Of a stretch of 64,000 nt of DNA, positions 33,870 through 42,177 are shown piece after piece; position 1 is the first letter of the stretch; the number at the start of each line of letters is the position of its first letter. The translations under genes and the position numbers were made by a program. Under the pieces are notes generated by a model. The model was given only the letters and a program-made list of their open reading frames with translations. It was not told the origin of the DNA and made no database searches. Origin of the DNA: Streptomyces longisporoflavus. GTDB lineage: Bacteria > Actinomycetota > Actinomycetes > Streptomycetales > Streptomycetaceae. The stretch lies in assembly GCF_014649775.1 (NCBI RefSeq), contig NZ_BMTR01000003.1:372001-436000 (forward strand). The letters run 5' to 3'.

Positions 33870-35206
33870 GGAGTGGTCCCGTTGTCGTCGGGCGATGGGG
33901 ATGAAGGGGGTGCGGGGGGAGCGGGGCGTGCGGAGGGTACGGGCGGGTCGGGCGGCCGGAGCCGGGGGACGGGCAGCCGGGCGTACAGGGCGTTCAGGGA
34001 CTGCTCGACCGCGGCGCGGCTCTCCTCACGCGTGGGGCGCGCGGGCACCGGCTGCCGGGAGCGCACGGCGGTGTCCGGCAGCGGTGCCGGGAACCCCCAG
34101 GCGGTGAACACGCCGTCCATGAAGGCACGGTGCCGGGGCGCGGCCGGCGCCGTGCCGGGCGGGCGGGCGCGGGCGGGCGGTGTCCGCCGCCGGACGCCGA
34201 GGAGCCCGATGACGGCGAGCACCGCCCACAGCCCGAGCAGCACTCCCACGGCCCACGTCCCGCGCATCGGCGGCAACGCCCGCAGCAGCGCGAAGAGCAG
34301 GCCCGCGACCACCGCGACGGCCAGCAGGAGAAGGGCGAAGGGAGCGGCCGCGGAACATGCGGACGCGGTGGACTCGCGGGCCTTGGCCAGGGCGGGACGG
34401 GTGCGGTCGAGCCCCCGGGCGAGGGCACCGAGGCGGTTCCCGGGCACCGGCCCCCGCCCGCCGCGCCGGTCGGACGCGGTGAGCCGTACGTCGGGGCCGC
34501 CCGCGGTCAGGAGCCGGGCCCGCGGGTGACCGGCGAGCGCGTGCGCGGTGAGCGGGCCTTCGCCGCCGAGCGCGTCGGCCAGGAACGGCCGCGAGGAGCC
34601 GGGGTCCTGGTGGGCGGCGATCAGGGTGAGTCGGCCGGTGGCGCGTTGCGCCTGGTACTCGTACTGATCGTGGAGTGCCGCTTCGATCCAGGGCTCGTCC
34701 GGCCTGCCCGGTTCCAGGATCACGACGATGTGCCGGGCCGGGGACAGGTCGATGACGTCGAAGAATTTGGCGAGCGTCAGGCCGCCGCGGCAAAAGGGCC
34801 TGCCGTAGGTGTCGCCGACGCCCGAGGCGCCCGTGCAGTGGACGAGGAGCAGGTCGCGGGTGTCCCGGATGATGGCGGCGAGTCTGTGCGGGCTGTCCGG
34901 CGATGTGGTGTCGAACGTGACGACACGCTCCGGCTCCGTACGAAAGAGACTGTCGGGCCAGCGGGTCAGGGAGTCACGGACGGCTCGCGTGGCGAAGGGC
35001 GGCCCGGATTCGCGCCGTCCGGGGCCCGGCCGGTGCCACTCGTGCGGCAGCCCGGTCTCCGCGTCGTACCTGCCGTACCTGTCGTACCCGTCGTACCCGT
35101 CGTCCCACGGATCGCTCTCGTGGGCCGCACGCCGGCCGGCACCGCCCTCGTAGAGCAGAAGGGCGCGCGAGGACCGCGCGTCGGGCCGGTGCGCCCCTAA
35201 TCGCAT
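33866..35206 (-). CDS. caspase-like (peptidase C14 fold) membrane protein lacking catalytic His and Cys
   Basis: A 446-residue protein. Residues 12-240 keep the backbone pattern of bacterial caspase-like peptidases: SRALLLYEGG (strand 1), RDLLLVHCTGASGV (117-130), ARHIVVILEPGRP (157-169) and GRLTLIAAHQ (191-200). Active members have GHG at the second block and DCCxSG at the third. Here the positions read GAS and EPG, so the catalytic His is replaced around Ala127 and the Cys around Gly167. Two membrane helices follow (about 287-309 and 318-338), then a Pro-rich cytosolic tail. The third codon is TTA (35198-35200), the rare leucine codon read by the bldA tRNA. The ribosome site GGGGGGAG is strong. 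Likely a sensor or scaffold rather than a protease; partner is the DUF2335-like gene. Confidence 0.68.
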   Translation of the reverse strand: MRLGAHRPDARSSRALLLYEGGAGRRAAHESDPWDDGYDGYDRYGRYDAETGLPHEWHRPGPGRRESGPPFATRAVRDSLTRWPDSLFRTEPERVVTFDTTSPDSPHRLAAIIRDTRDLLLVHCTGASGVGDTYGRPFCRGGLTLAKFFDVIDLSPARHIVVILEPGRPDEPWIEAALHDQYEYQAQRATGRLTLIAAHQDPGSSRPFLADALGGEGPLTAHALAGHPRARLLTAGGPDVRLTASDRRGGRGPVPGNRLGALARGLDRTRPALAKARESTASACSAAAPFALLLLAVAVVAGLLFALLRALPPMRGTWAVGVLLGLWAVLAVIGLLGVRRRTPPARARPPGTAPAAPRHRAFMDGVFTAWGFPAPLPDTAVRSRQPVPARPTREESRAAVEQSLNALYARLPVPRLRPPDPPVPSARPAPPAPPSSPSPDDNGTTP

Positions 35207-35324
35207 GCCGAACTCCCCCCGCCCTGGCCCCGACCGGGCCCCGCCAAGGTCTCGCGTCCATCATCGCGCGTCCGGGCGTCCGACTGGCAAGACCCACGGG
35301 CTTCCGGTTGACGTGCGGGGCCGC

Positions 35325-38288
35325 TTACGAGTCCTCCGCGACGGCGTAGGCCTCCACCGACCAGAGGGAGTAGCCGAAGCGCGTGGCCCGCTTGTCGCCC
35401 TGCACCCGGATGTACCGCGTGTCGCGGGCGTCCATGCGGACCGCCTCGCGGCCGCCCCTGCCGTCCCGCACGGTCGCCGCCGTGCGCCAGGTCTTGCCGT
35501 CCGCGGACGTCTGCACGCGGTAACCCGCCGCGTAGGCGTCCTGCCAGCGCAGGACGACCTGGCCGAGCCTGACCGGCTCCGCCAGCTCCAGCTGCCACCA
35601 GGCGCCGTCCTCGTACGGCGAGGACCAACGGGTCTTCGGGTCGCCGTCGTTGGCGCCGGACGCCGGGAAGTCCTTCGTCTCGTCGCCCGACGAGGACGCC
35701 TTCGCGCCGCGCGCCAGATCGGGTCCCGCGGTGCGCGGGTAGGCGCGGACCGAGACCGTCCGGGTCTCGCCGCCGAAGGTGACCGGAAGCTCGTACGTTC
35801 CCGCGCGCGTGCCCTCGGGCACGGTGACGTCGACCGGGACGTCCACCCGGGTGCCGCGCGGCAGGGTGGACTCGCGCGGGGTGCGCACCTCGATGCCCTC
35901 GGGGGCCTTCGCCGTGACCCTGCCCTCCACGTCGCCGGGGCGCAGGGACGTCAGCCTCGCCGTGATCCGCTGCGGTCCGCCGCCGATCTCCACGTCGGCC
36001 TCGGTGCGGGCCAGGGAGAAGCGGGCGTCGGGGGAGTCGGCGTACCAGGGGACGACGTGCCGGACGGTGCCCTCGGTGACCGTGACGCGGACGGCGTCGG
36101 CGCGCGGGTCGGCCTCCTTGCGCCCGGCGGCCCCGACCTCGGTGAAGCCCGTGCCGGACAGGCGGGCGATGCGGCGCCAGCCCTCGCCGGGGACATGGGC
36201 CTCGATGCCGCCCTTGGTGCCGGGGTCGGTCAGGGCCGTCACCGCCGCGAGGGGGCGGGCGCGGGGGGAGCGTACCGTCGCGCGGTCCGACGCCTGCTCG
36301 GTGTCCAGGCCCGCCCAGGTCTCGTACGCCTTCTGGGAGCGCGTCAGGAAGGGGGCGAGGACGCCCTTGCCGACCGTCGCTCCGGCGGCCTTCAGGTCTT
36401 TCTGGAGTCCGGTCAGGGTGCGCGACGCGCGCCAGGCGGCGGCGCCGTCGCCCGCGGACTGCGCGCGCAGCATGTCGACCGCCGTCTCGCCGGCTTCGCC
36501 GTAGCGCGCCAACTGCTCGATCCAGGGCCCGGCCTCGGCCTTGACGTCGCTGCCCGCGAGCCGCCGCGGCGCCTCCTTCATGACGGTGAAGGCGTCCCGG
36601 AGAGCCTGCGAGGACTTCTCGATGCGGGCGGCGTCGGTCGTCGTGCGCGCGCGCCAGAAGTCGTCCATGAGCGGGCGCAGATACGCCGATTCGTCGGCGC
36701 CGAGCACGGACGACGCGTCATTGCCCGCCAGGGCCCGCAAGGCACCGCGCGCCTTCTTGTCGCCGCCCGAGAGGTCGTCGATCGCGGCGAGCCAAGACTC
36801 GTGCGGGCGGTAGGCGCGGGGGTTCCAGGCGTAGTCGGCGGCCGTGAAGAGGGGGATGCGCGATGCGGACGGCTGCTCCATGGCGTTGCCGAGCAGCGCC
36901 GCGGAGCCGGTGGCCACGGCGGGCTCGCGGCCGGTGTAGGGGCCCAGGAAGATACGGTCCTGCGCGAAGTCGTTGACGGGGTAGTTGTCCATCGTCACCA
37001 GCGGATGCGAACCGAACGCCTTGCGGGCGCCCGCCAGTTCGCGCCCGGTGATGGTCCTGGGGACCACGCCGACGCCCGTCCACGCCACCTCGATGCCGTC
37101 CGCGAGCCGGTCCGCGATGGCGTCGCGGTACGCGGTCGAGCCGTCCTGGAAGTACTCCGTGGGCATCAGGGACAGCGGCTTCGCGCCGGGGTGGCGCTCG
37201 GCCAGGTGCGCGGCGACCGCGTTGGCGACGCGGGACTGCGCCTTGGCCGCGGCCTCGGGCCCCGAACCGAAGGCCTCGGCGTCCGCGTCGCAGTGCCACT
37301 CGCTGTAGCTGACGTCCTGGAACTGCAACTGGAAGGCGCGCACGCCCAGGGCCCACATCGCGTCGATCTTGCGGTTCAGGGCCTTGATGTCCTTGTCGGA
37401 CGACATGCACATGGCCTGGCCGGGGGCGACGGCCCAGGCAAGCGTCACGTGGTTGCGCCTCGCCCGCTCGGCCAGGGCGCGGAAGTCGGCGCGCTGCCCG
37501 GCGGGGTAGGGCTCACGCCAGCGTGCCTGGCGGTAGAGGTCGTCGCCGGGGGCGTAGAGGTACCGGTTCTGCTTCGTGCGGCCCATGAAGTCCAGCTGGT
37601 CCAAGCGCTGTTCCCGGGTCCACGGAGTGCCGTAGAAGCCCTCCGTCATGCCGCGGACGGCGGTGCCGGGCCAGTCGCGGATCTGTACGCCGGGGACGGT
37701 GCTCCCGGCGGCGCTCTTCGTGACCAGCTGGCGCAGGGTCTGTACGCCGTGGAAGAGGCCGTCGTCGCCCGTGCCCGCGAGGGCGACGGTGTCCTGGCCG
37801 TCGATCCGGCCCACCGCGAGGCGGTAGCCGCCGGACGGGAGGTCGCGCCGGTCGCGGGCGCCCAGGGAACGCAGGGCCCGGTCGGCACCGGTGCCCTCGG
37901 TGCCGGTGCCCTCGGCACGGACGAGCAGCTTCCCGCCGGGCGCCGGGAGCGGGTCGCCGTCCTCCACCTCGGTGATCTTGCCGGCGCCCGCGTCACGGAG
38001 GAGGGCGCGCAGGGCCTCCATGGCGTACGGGTCCGGGTCCCGGCCGGTGACCAGGACGACCTCGTCCGTGACGGTGACCGGGGTCCCCGCCGCGTTCATC
38101 GACTGGGGGCGGGGCCAGACGGGGGGAAGGGCGCCGTCGGTCTCCCGGTCGTCGTCGGGAGAGGTGGCCGGGGTGCCGGGTTTGCCGGGGAGGCCGGGGG
38201 CGGCGACGGCGCCGGGGGCGCCGCCGAGCGCGCCTGCGATGACAGCGACCGCGATGGCCGCCGCGCCTTTCCTGCGCCGCAGTTGCAC
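35325..38288 (-). CDS. secreted GH84 beta-N-acetylglucosaminidase-like protein with C-terminal CBM32
   Basis: A 987-residue exported protein with a Sec-type signal peptide ending near AVAA (residue 30). The order is an N-terminal GH20b-like beta domain, then the GH84 TIM barrel (about 195-480) with VRGMTEGFYGTPW, LYAPGDDLYRQARWREPYP and LAWAVAPGQAMCMSS, then helical and beta linker regions. A F5/8-type (CBM32) carbohydrate-binding module ends the protein (ARGAKASSSGDETKDFPASGANDGDPKTRWSS). GH84 enzymes normally carry two adjacent catalytic aspartates; here that site reads Q324-D325 in FQLQFQDVSYSEW, so the first Asp is a Gln. The enzyme may be weaker or altered. GTG 38288 has GAGGAGAGG upstream. 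Confidence 0.85.
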   Translation of the reverse strand: MQLRRRKGAAAIAVAVIAGALGGAPGAVAAPGLPGKPGTPATSPDDDRETDGALPPVWPRPQSMNAAGTPVTVTDEVVLVTGRDPDPYAMEALRALLRDAGAGKITEVEDGDPLPAPGGKLLVRAEGTGTEGTGADRALRSLGARDRRDLPSGGYRLAVGRIDGQDTVALAGTGDDGLFHGVQTLRQLVTKSAAGSTVPGVQIRDWPGTAVRGMTEGFYGTPWTREQRLDQLDFMGRTKQNRYLYAPGDDLYRQARWREPYPAGQRADFRALAERARRNHVTLAWAVAPGQAMCMSSDKDIKALNRKIDAMWALGVRAFQLQFQDVSYSEWHCDADAEAFGSGPEAAAKAQSRVANAVAAHLAERHPGAKPLSLMPTEYFQDGSTAYRDAIADRLADGIEVAWTGVGVVPRTITGRELAGARKAFGSHPLVTMDNYPVNDFAQDRIFLGPYTGREPAVATGSAALLGNAMEQPSASRIPLFTAADYAWNPRAYRPHESWLAAIDDLSGGDKKARGALRALAGNDASSVLGADESAYLRPLMDDFWRARTTTDAARIEKSSQALRDAFTVMKEAPRRLAGSDVKAEAGPWIEQLARYGEAGETAVDMLRAQSAGDGAAAWRASRTLTGLQKDLKAAGATVGKGVLAPFLTRSQKAYETWAGLDTEQASDRATVRSPRARPLAAVTALTDPGTKGGIEAHVPGEGWRRIARLSGTGFTEVGAAGRKEADPRADAVRVTVTEGTVRHVVPWYADSPDARFSLARTEADVEIGGGPQRITARLTSLRPGDVEGRVTAKAPEGIEVRTPRESTLPRGTRVDVPVDVTVPEGTRAGTYELPVTFGGETRTVSVRAYPRTAGPDLARGAKASSSGDETKDFPASGANDGDPKTRWSSPYEDGAWWQLELAEPVRLGQVVLRWQDAYAAGYRVQTSADGKTWRTAATVRDGRGGREAVRMDARDTRYIRVQGDKRATRFGYSLWSVEAYAVAEDS

Positions 38289-38587
38289 GGCCTCTCCTCG
38301 GTGTCCCTCGTCCTGATGATCACGTTTGGTGCTCTGGTTGTCTCAGGGTGTCACTGAGCCCACCACTCGCGTGGCCGGAGTGTCAACGGGCGTGGGTGTT
38401 GTGCGAGTTTTCTTCCGTGTGACATTGCCAGGCCTGAAACGCGGGACCACGGGGAAAGGAAGATCTTGCGTTCGCACCCCCTTCCGGGGAAACGAATGTG
38501 AGTACGCGCACGTTCATACAACGGATATGTCTGCGGCCCCGCGCACTGGGTAGGGCTGCTGCCGAAGACCAGTCCTGACCCCAGACA
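38289..38587. promoter_or_regulatory. divergent upstream region between the GH84 gene and the small ORF/malQ unit
   Basis: A 299-bp gap that should hold promoters for the leftward GH84 gene and the rightward unit. The segment 38400-38425 is comparatively AT-rich. An ACTGGTCT half-site, as in DasR operators, is present in reverse at 38563-38572 but has no matching second half. No long palindrome or terminator was seen. Confidence 0.35.
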
Positions 38588-38836
38588 ATGGAGCCCTACG
38601 TGCCCGCTTCCGCGAACCTCCTTCTCTCCGCTCTTTCCAAACAGGTCTCCGGGCCCGACTCCGGACTCGACGGCTCCTGCTCCTGCGGCTGCCTGGAGCC
38701 GCCCCTGACCAGCGAACCTCCGCTGGCCGACGCCGCACCCCTGACCAGCGAGCCGCCGCTCGCCGACGCCGCCCCTCTGACCAGCGAGCCGACCTCCACC
38801 GGCACCGCGTCGGGCCTGGCCTACATGGGGGTCTAG
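38588..38836 (+). CDS. small 82-residue protein abutting malQ, with SCSCGC and 12-residue repeats
   Basis: Codon third positions are strongly G/C, as in real genes here, and the TAG stop is directly followed by the malQ ATG, so the two are probably coupled. The protein starts MEPYVPASANLLLSALS, has a Cys cluster DGSCSCGCLEP around residues 28-38 and ends in 2.4 copies of a 12-residue unit LTSEPPLADAAP. The repeat is encoded by 36-bp units at 38705-38740, 38741-38776 and a partial unit to 38791. No signal peptide, membrane helix or known family was recognised. There is no modification enzyme nearby to support a peptide natural product. The ribosome site is weak, so the gene call is tentative. 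Confidence 0.5.
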   Translation: MEPYVPASANLLLSALSKQVSGPDSGLDGSCSCGCLEPPLTSEPPLADAAPLTSEPPLADAAPLTSEPTSTGTASGLAYMGV

Positions 38837-41098
38837 ATGGCCCCACCCGGAGTCGCCGGATCCGCCGAAGCCCCCGAACCTGACGGAGCTCCCGAACCCG
38901 CCGGAGCTCCCGAACCCGCCGGATCCGCCGCGCCCACCGGACTCTCCCGTCTCGCCGCCCTGCACGGCGTGGCGACTTCCTACTCCCCGTCCCCGGACCG
39001 GACCGTTCCGGCCGACGACGCCGCGGTGATCGCCGCCCTGGCCGCCCTCGACGTGGACGCGAGCACCCCCGAGGCGCTGCGGCGCGCCCTCGCGGACCGT
39101 GAGACACAGCTGTCCGCCCGTCTCCTTCCGCCGACCGTGGTGGTGTGGCAGGGCGCTCCCCGCGCCGCCGTGCCCCTGGCGGGGCTGCCGCCGGGCACGC
39201 GGGTGCGCGTGGAGACGGAGCGGGGGGAGCGGTTCGAGTGGGAGACGGTCTCGGCGAGCGCCGAAGAGGCCGGGACGCGGCAGACGACGGCGCTGTCGGC
39301 GCGGTCGGCGCGGCTGCCGCAGTTGCCGCTCGGCGTGCACCGTATGCGGGCCGAAACCCCGGACGACCGCACGGCCACCGCTCACCTGGTCGTCGCCCCC
39401 GACCGGCTGCCGCCGCCGCGCGAGAAGACGTACGGCGTGCTCGTCCAGCTCTACTCCCTTCTCTCCCGGCGCTCCTGGGGCATGGGCGACCTCGGTGACC
39501 TCGCCGAGCTTGCCGCCTGGTCCGGACGGACCCTGGGTGCGGGATTCGTACAGGTCAACCCTTTGCACGCGGCCGTACCGAAGCCGCCCGACGGGCCGTC
39601 AGACCCCTCTCCGTACCGCCCCTCGTCGCGCCGCTTCCCGGACCCCGTCCACCTCCGCGTCGAGGCCGTCGAGGAGTTCGCCCACCTGGACGGCGAAGCC
39701 CGCGACCAGGCCGCCGCTCTCACGCGCCGGGCCGCGGCCCTGAGCGAAGCCGTCCTCCAGCAGGGCCAGTTGATCGACCGTGACGCGGTCTGGGCGCTCA
39801 AGCTCCAGGCCCTGGAACTGCTCCGCGAGGTCCCGCTCGGACCGGGACGGCGCGCCGCCTACAACGACTTCCTCGCCGAGCACGGCCAAGCCCTCGAAGA
39901 CCACGCCACTTGGTACGCACTCGCCGAGAGGTACGGCCCCGACTGGCACACCTGGCCCGCCCCGCTGCGCGACCCCGCCTCGCCCGGAACCGCCCGCGCC
40001 CGCCGCGAGCTGATGGACCGTGTGGACTTCCACTGCCGTCTCGCCTGGCTCACCGACGCACAGCTGGCCGCCGCCCAGCGCTCCGCGCGCGAGGCGGGCA
40101 TGGCCATCGGCCTCGTGCACGACCTCGCGGTGGGCGTGCACCCGGCAGGGGCGGACGCCTGGGCGCAGCAGCGGCACTTCGCCGCGGGCATGTCGACCGG
40201 CGCCCCGCCGGACGCGTTCAACGCGCGCGGCCAGGACTGGGGCCTGCCGCCCTGGCGCCCCGACCGCCTCGCCGAGTCCGGGTACGCCCCCTATCGCGCC
40301 CTCCTGCGCGGACTGCTCCGGCACGCGGGCGCGATCCGCATCGACCACGTGATGGGGCTCTTCCGGCTCTGGTGGGTCCCGGAGGGCCGCGCACCCACCG
40401 AGGGCACCTACGTCCACTACGACGCCGAGGCGATGCTCGCCGTCCTCACCCTGGAGGCGCACCGCGCGGGCGCCCTCGTCATCGGCGAGGACCTCGGCAC
40501 CGTGGAACCCGGGGTCCGCGAGGCCCTTCAGCGCCGCAGCGTGCTCGGCACCTCCGTGCTCTGGTTCGAGCGGGACTGGGCGGGCACGGGACGGCCGCTG
40601 CCGCCGGAGAGCTGGCGCGCGGACTGCCTGGCCACCGCCACCACCCACGACCTGCCGTCCACCGCCGCCCGCATCACCGGCGAGCACGTGCAACTGCGCG
40701 ACCGGCTCGGCCTGCTGACCCGCCCGGCGGCCGTGGAGCAGGCAGAAGCGGCGGCCGACGTGTCGGAGTGGCTCGCGCTGCTCTCCCGGCTCGGGATGCT
40801 GCCCGGCGGCGGGGGAAACGAGCAGGAGGAGATCCGCGCGGTCCACCGCTTCCTGCTCGCCACACCGGCCCGCATGGTCGGCATCTGGCTGCCGGACGCG
40901 GTGGGCGACCGCCGCCCGCAGAACCTCCCCGGAACCTGGGACCAGTACCCCAATTGGCGGCTGCCGATCGCCGACGCCGACGGCCGCCCCGTCACCCTGG
41001 AGGAACTCGCCGCCGCACCGCGCCTGCACGCGTTCATGGACGTGTTCCGCACACGCGAAGAACCCCGTACGGCACCCCCGGGCGCGCGGCCGCTTTAG
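38837..41098 (+). CDS. malQ: 4-alpha-glucanotransferase (amylomaltase, GH77)
   Basis: A 753-residue cytosolic GH77 enzyme that transfers 1,4-alpha-glucan segments during maltodextrin and glycogen use. Catalytic residues sit in IRIDHVMGLFRLWWVPEG (nucleophile Asp), VIGEDLGTVEPGV (acid/base Glu) and ATTHDLPSTAARITG (third Asp). The actinobacterial N-terminal extension of about 150 residues is present, and the first 30 residues carry a degenerate PEPAGA repeat. The ATG begins immediately after the stop of the 82-residue ORF; no good separate ribosome site is visible, which fits translational coupling. Confidence 0.94.
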   Translation: MAPPGVAGSAEAPEPDGAPEPAGAPEPAGSAAPTGLSRLAALHGVATSYSPSPDRTVPADDAAVIAALAALDVDASTPEALRRALADRETQLSARLLPPTVVVWQGAPRAAVPLAGLPPGTRVRVETERGERFEWETVSASAEEAGTRQTTALSARSARLPQLPLGVHRMRAETPDDRTATAHLVVAPDRLPPPREKTYGVLVQLYSLLSRRSWGMGDLGDLAELAAWSGRTLGAGFVQVNPLHAAVPKPPDGPSDPSPYRPSSRRFPDPVHLRVEAVEEFAHLDGEARDQAAALTRRAAALSEAVLQQGQLIDRDAVWALKLQALELLREVPLGPGRRAAYNDFLAEHGQALEDHATWYALAERYGPDWHTWPAPLRDPASPGTARARRELMDRVDFHCRLAWLTDAQLAAAQRSAREAGMAIGLVHDLAVGVHPAGADAWAQQRHFAAGMSTGAPPDAFNARGQDWGLPPWRPDRLAESGYAPYRALLRGLLRHAGAIRIDHVMGLFRLWWVPEGRAPTEGTYVHYDAEAMLAVLTLEAHRAGALVIGEDLGTVEPGVREALQRRSVLGTSVLWFERDWAGTGRPLPPESWRADCLATATTHDLPSTAARITGEHVQLRDRLGLLTRPAAVEQAEAAADVSEWLALLSRLGMLPGGGGNEQEEIRAVHRFLLATPARMVGIWLPDAVGDRRPQNLPGTWDQYPNWRLPIADADGRPVTLEELAAAPRLHAFMDVFRTREEPRTAPPGARPL

Positions 41099-41118
41099 CA
41101 GTTCGCTACGTTGGCACC

Positions 41119-41358
41119 GTGGACAAGAAGAACGCACTGCGCGCCGGCGCCCTTGCTTCCGGTACGACGCTGATGATGCTGCTCATGTCGTCCCCCGCGC
41201 TCGCGCTCACGCCCGACGACGGTGACGACCCGGGTCCCGGCCTGAGCGTGATCGAGACGCTCGGCCTCTATGTCGTGGCACCCATCGTGCTGTTCCTGGT
41301 GATCGCGGGCCTGGTCATGGTCGGCGACAAGTCCCACAAGCAGGAGAAGCGGGGCTGA
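41119..41358 (+). CDS. small membrane protein with signal peptide and single C-terminal membrane helix
   Basis: A 79-residue protein, 20 bp downstream of malQ. The N-terminus VDKKNALRAGALASGTTLMMLLMSSPALA is a Sec signal with an Ala-x-Ala site near residue 30. A short acidic loop (TPDDGDDPGPG) leads to a membrane helix (LYVVAPIVLFLVIAGLVMVG), and a basic tail DKSHKQEKRG stays in the cytosol. GTG 41119 is the only sensible start. Similar small proteins are common in Streptomyces and have no assigned function. Confidence 0.72.
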   Translation: MDKKNALRAGALASGTTLMMLLMSSPALALTPDDGDDPGPGLSVIETLGLYVVAPIVLFLVIAGLVMVGDKSHKQEKRG

Positions 41359-41385
41359 CGCCACCGCTTCCCTTCAAGAGCTCCC

Positions 41386-41451
41386 CGTAGGGGCCCTTCG
41401 TCGGCGTGCGCACACGGATGCGCGGGTGTACGCCGACGAAGGGCCCCTACG
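41386..41451. terminator. perfect 22-bp inverted-repeat terminator between convergent genes
   Basis: The arms 41386-41407 and 41430-41451 are exact reverse complements over 22 bp with a 22-nt loop. It lies 27 bp past the stop of the small membrane protein and 27 bp before the end of the minus-strand TetR gene, so it is a bidirectional terminator. Confidence 0.9.
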
Positions 41452-41478
41452 TGCGTCACACCCGGCGGCCCGCGTACG

Positions 41479-42078
41479 TCATGGCCGCTCGGCCGTCAGA
41501 TAGCGCTGCACGGTCGGTCCGAGCCAGTCCGCCATCTCCTTGTCGGACAGCGCGACCGCGGGCGGGAAGCGCAGTACATAGCGGGCCAGCGCCATGCCGA
41601 GGATCTGTGAGGCGCAGAGCCCGGCCCGCTGCGGGGCGGCGGCGGGATCGGGGCAGACGCGGCGCGCCACCGGCAGCAGCTGGTCCCTGAAGATGCCCTG
41701 CATGCGCTCGGCGCCGGCCGGGTTCGTGATGCCGACGCGGAGCATCGCGGTCAGTACCTCGTCCTTCTCCCAGACGTCGAGGAAGTGGGTCACCAGGGTG
41801 CGCCCGACGTCCTCGCGCGCCACCGCGGTGAGATCCGGCAGGCGCAGGTCGATGGCCGACGCCGCGGCGAACAGGCCCTCCTTGTTGCCGTAATAGCGCA
41901 TCACCATCGACGGATCGATCCGCGCGTCCCTGGCGATGGCGCGGATGGTGGCCCGTTCATAGCCGTCCGCCGCGAACCGCTCGCGGGCGGCCGCGAGGAT
42001 CGCGCCGCGGGTCGCGTCGGAGCGGCGGGGCGGCGCCGCCGCTGTCTCGGTCACTGGATCAGGTGCGCCTTCGTTCAT
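41479..42078 (-). CDS. TetR-family transcriptional repressor
   Basis: A 199-residue TetR regulator. The N-terminal HTH is GAILAAARERFAADGYERATIRAIARDARIDPSMVMRYYGNKEGLF (about residues 24-70), with the C-terminal ligand-binding domain of the TetR_C_33-like type. It is divergent from the FAD monooxygenase gene, and the 99-bp gap between them is filled with four copies of a CCAACA-type operator. It should repress both genes and be released by a small ligand, possibly the substrate of the monooxygenase. Confidence 0.9.
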   Translation of the reverse strand: MNEGAPDPVTETAAAPPRRSDATRGAILAAARERFAADGYERATIRAIARDARIDPSMVMRYYGNKEGLFAAASAIDLRLPDLTAVAREDVGRTLVTHFLDVWEKDEVLTAMLRVGITNPAGAERMQGIFRDQLLPVARRVCPDPAAAPQRAGLCASQILGMALARYVLRFPPAVALSDKEMADWLGPTVQRYLTAERP

Positions 42079-42079
42079 G

Positions 42080-42177
42080 CCAACAAGCGTAGGCCAACAG
42101 GTGTTGACAGTCCATGGCGGCGGCCCTACGTTAGCCAACAAGCGTTGACCAACAGTTGTTGGCACAAGGAGGCCGCC
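42080..42177. promoter_or_regulatory. operator array and promoter between TetR and FAD-monooxygenase genes
   Basis: Four similar sites with consensus CCAACA-N2/3-GTTGG/GAC lie at 42080-42093 (degenerate), 42094-42108, 42135-42149 and 42149-42162. The last is CCAACAGTTGTTGG with perfectly symmetric outer six bases. A promoter TTGACA (42104-42109), 17-bp spacer, TACGTT (42127-42132) reads toward the monooxygenase; its -35 element overlaps the second site and its -10 abuts the third. AAGGAGG at 42167-42173 is the ribosome site. Confidence 0.75.

Noticed and set aside
38555..38575. DasR-like half-site (ACTGGTCT, reverse) between the GH84 gene and malQ unit
   Set aside because: DasR sites are 16-bp palindromes; only one half is present, so the match is likely chance.
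38588..38836. RiPP (lanthipeptide-like) precursor because of the SCSCGC cluster
   Set aside because: No modifying enzyme, transporter or protease gene is nearby; malQ is a primary-metabolism gene.
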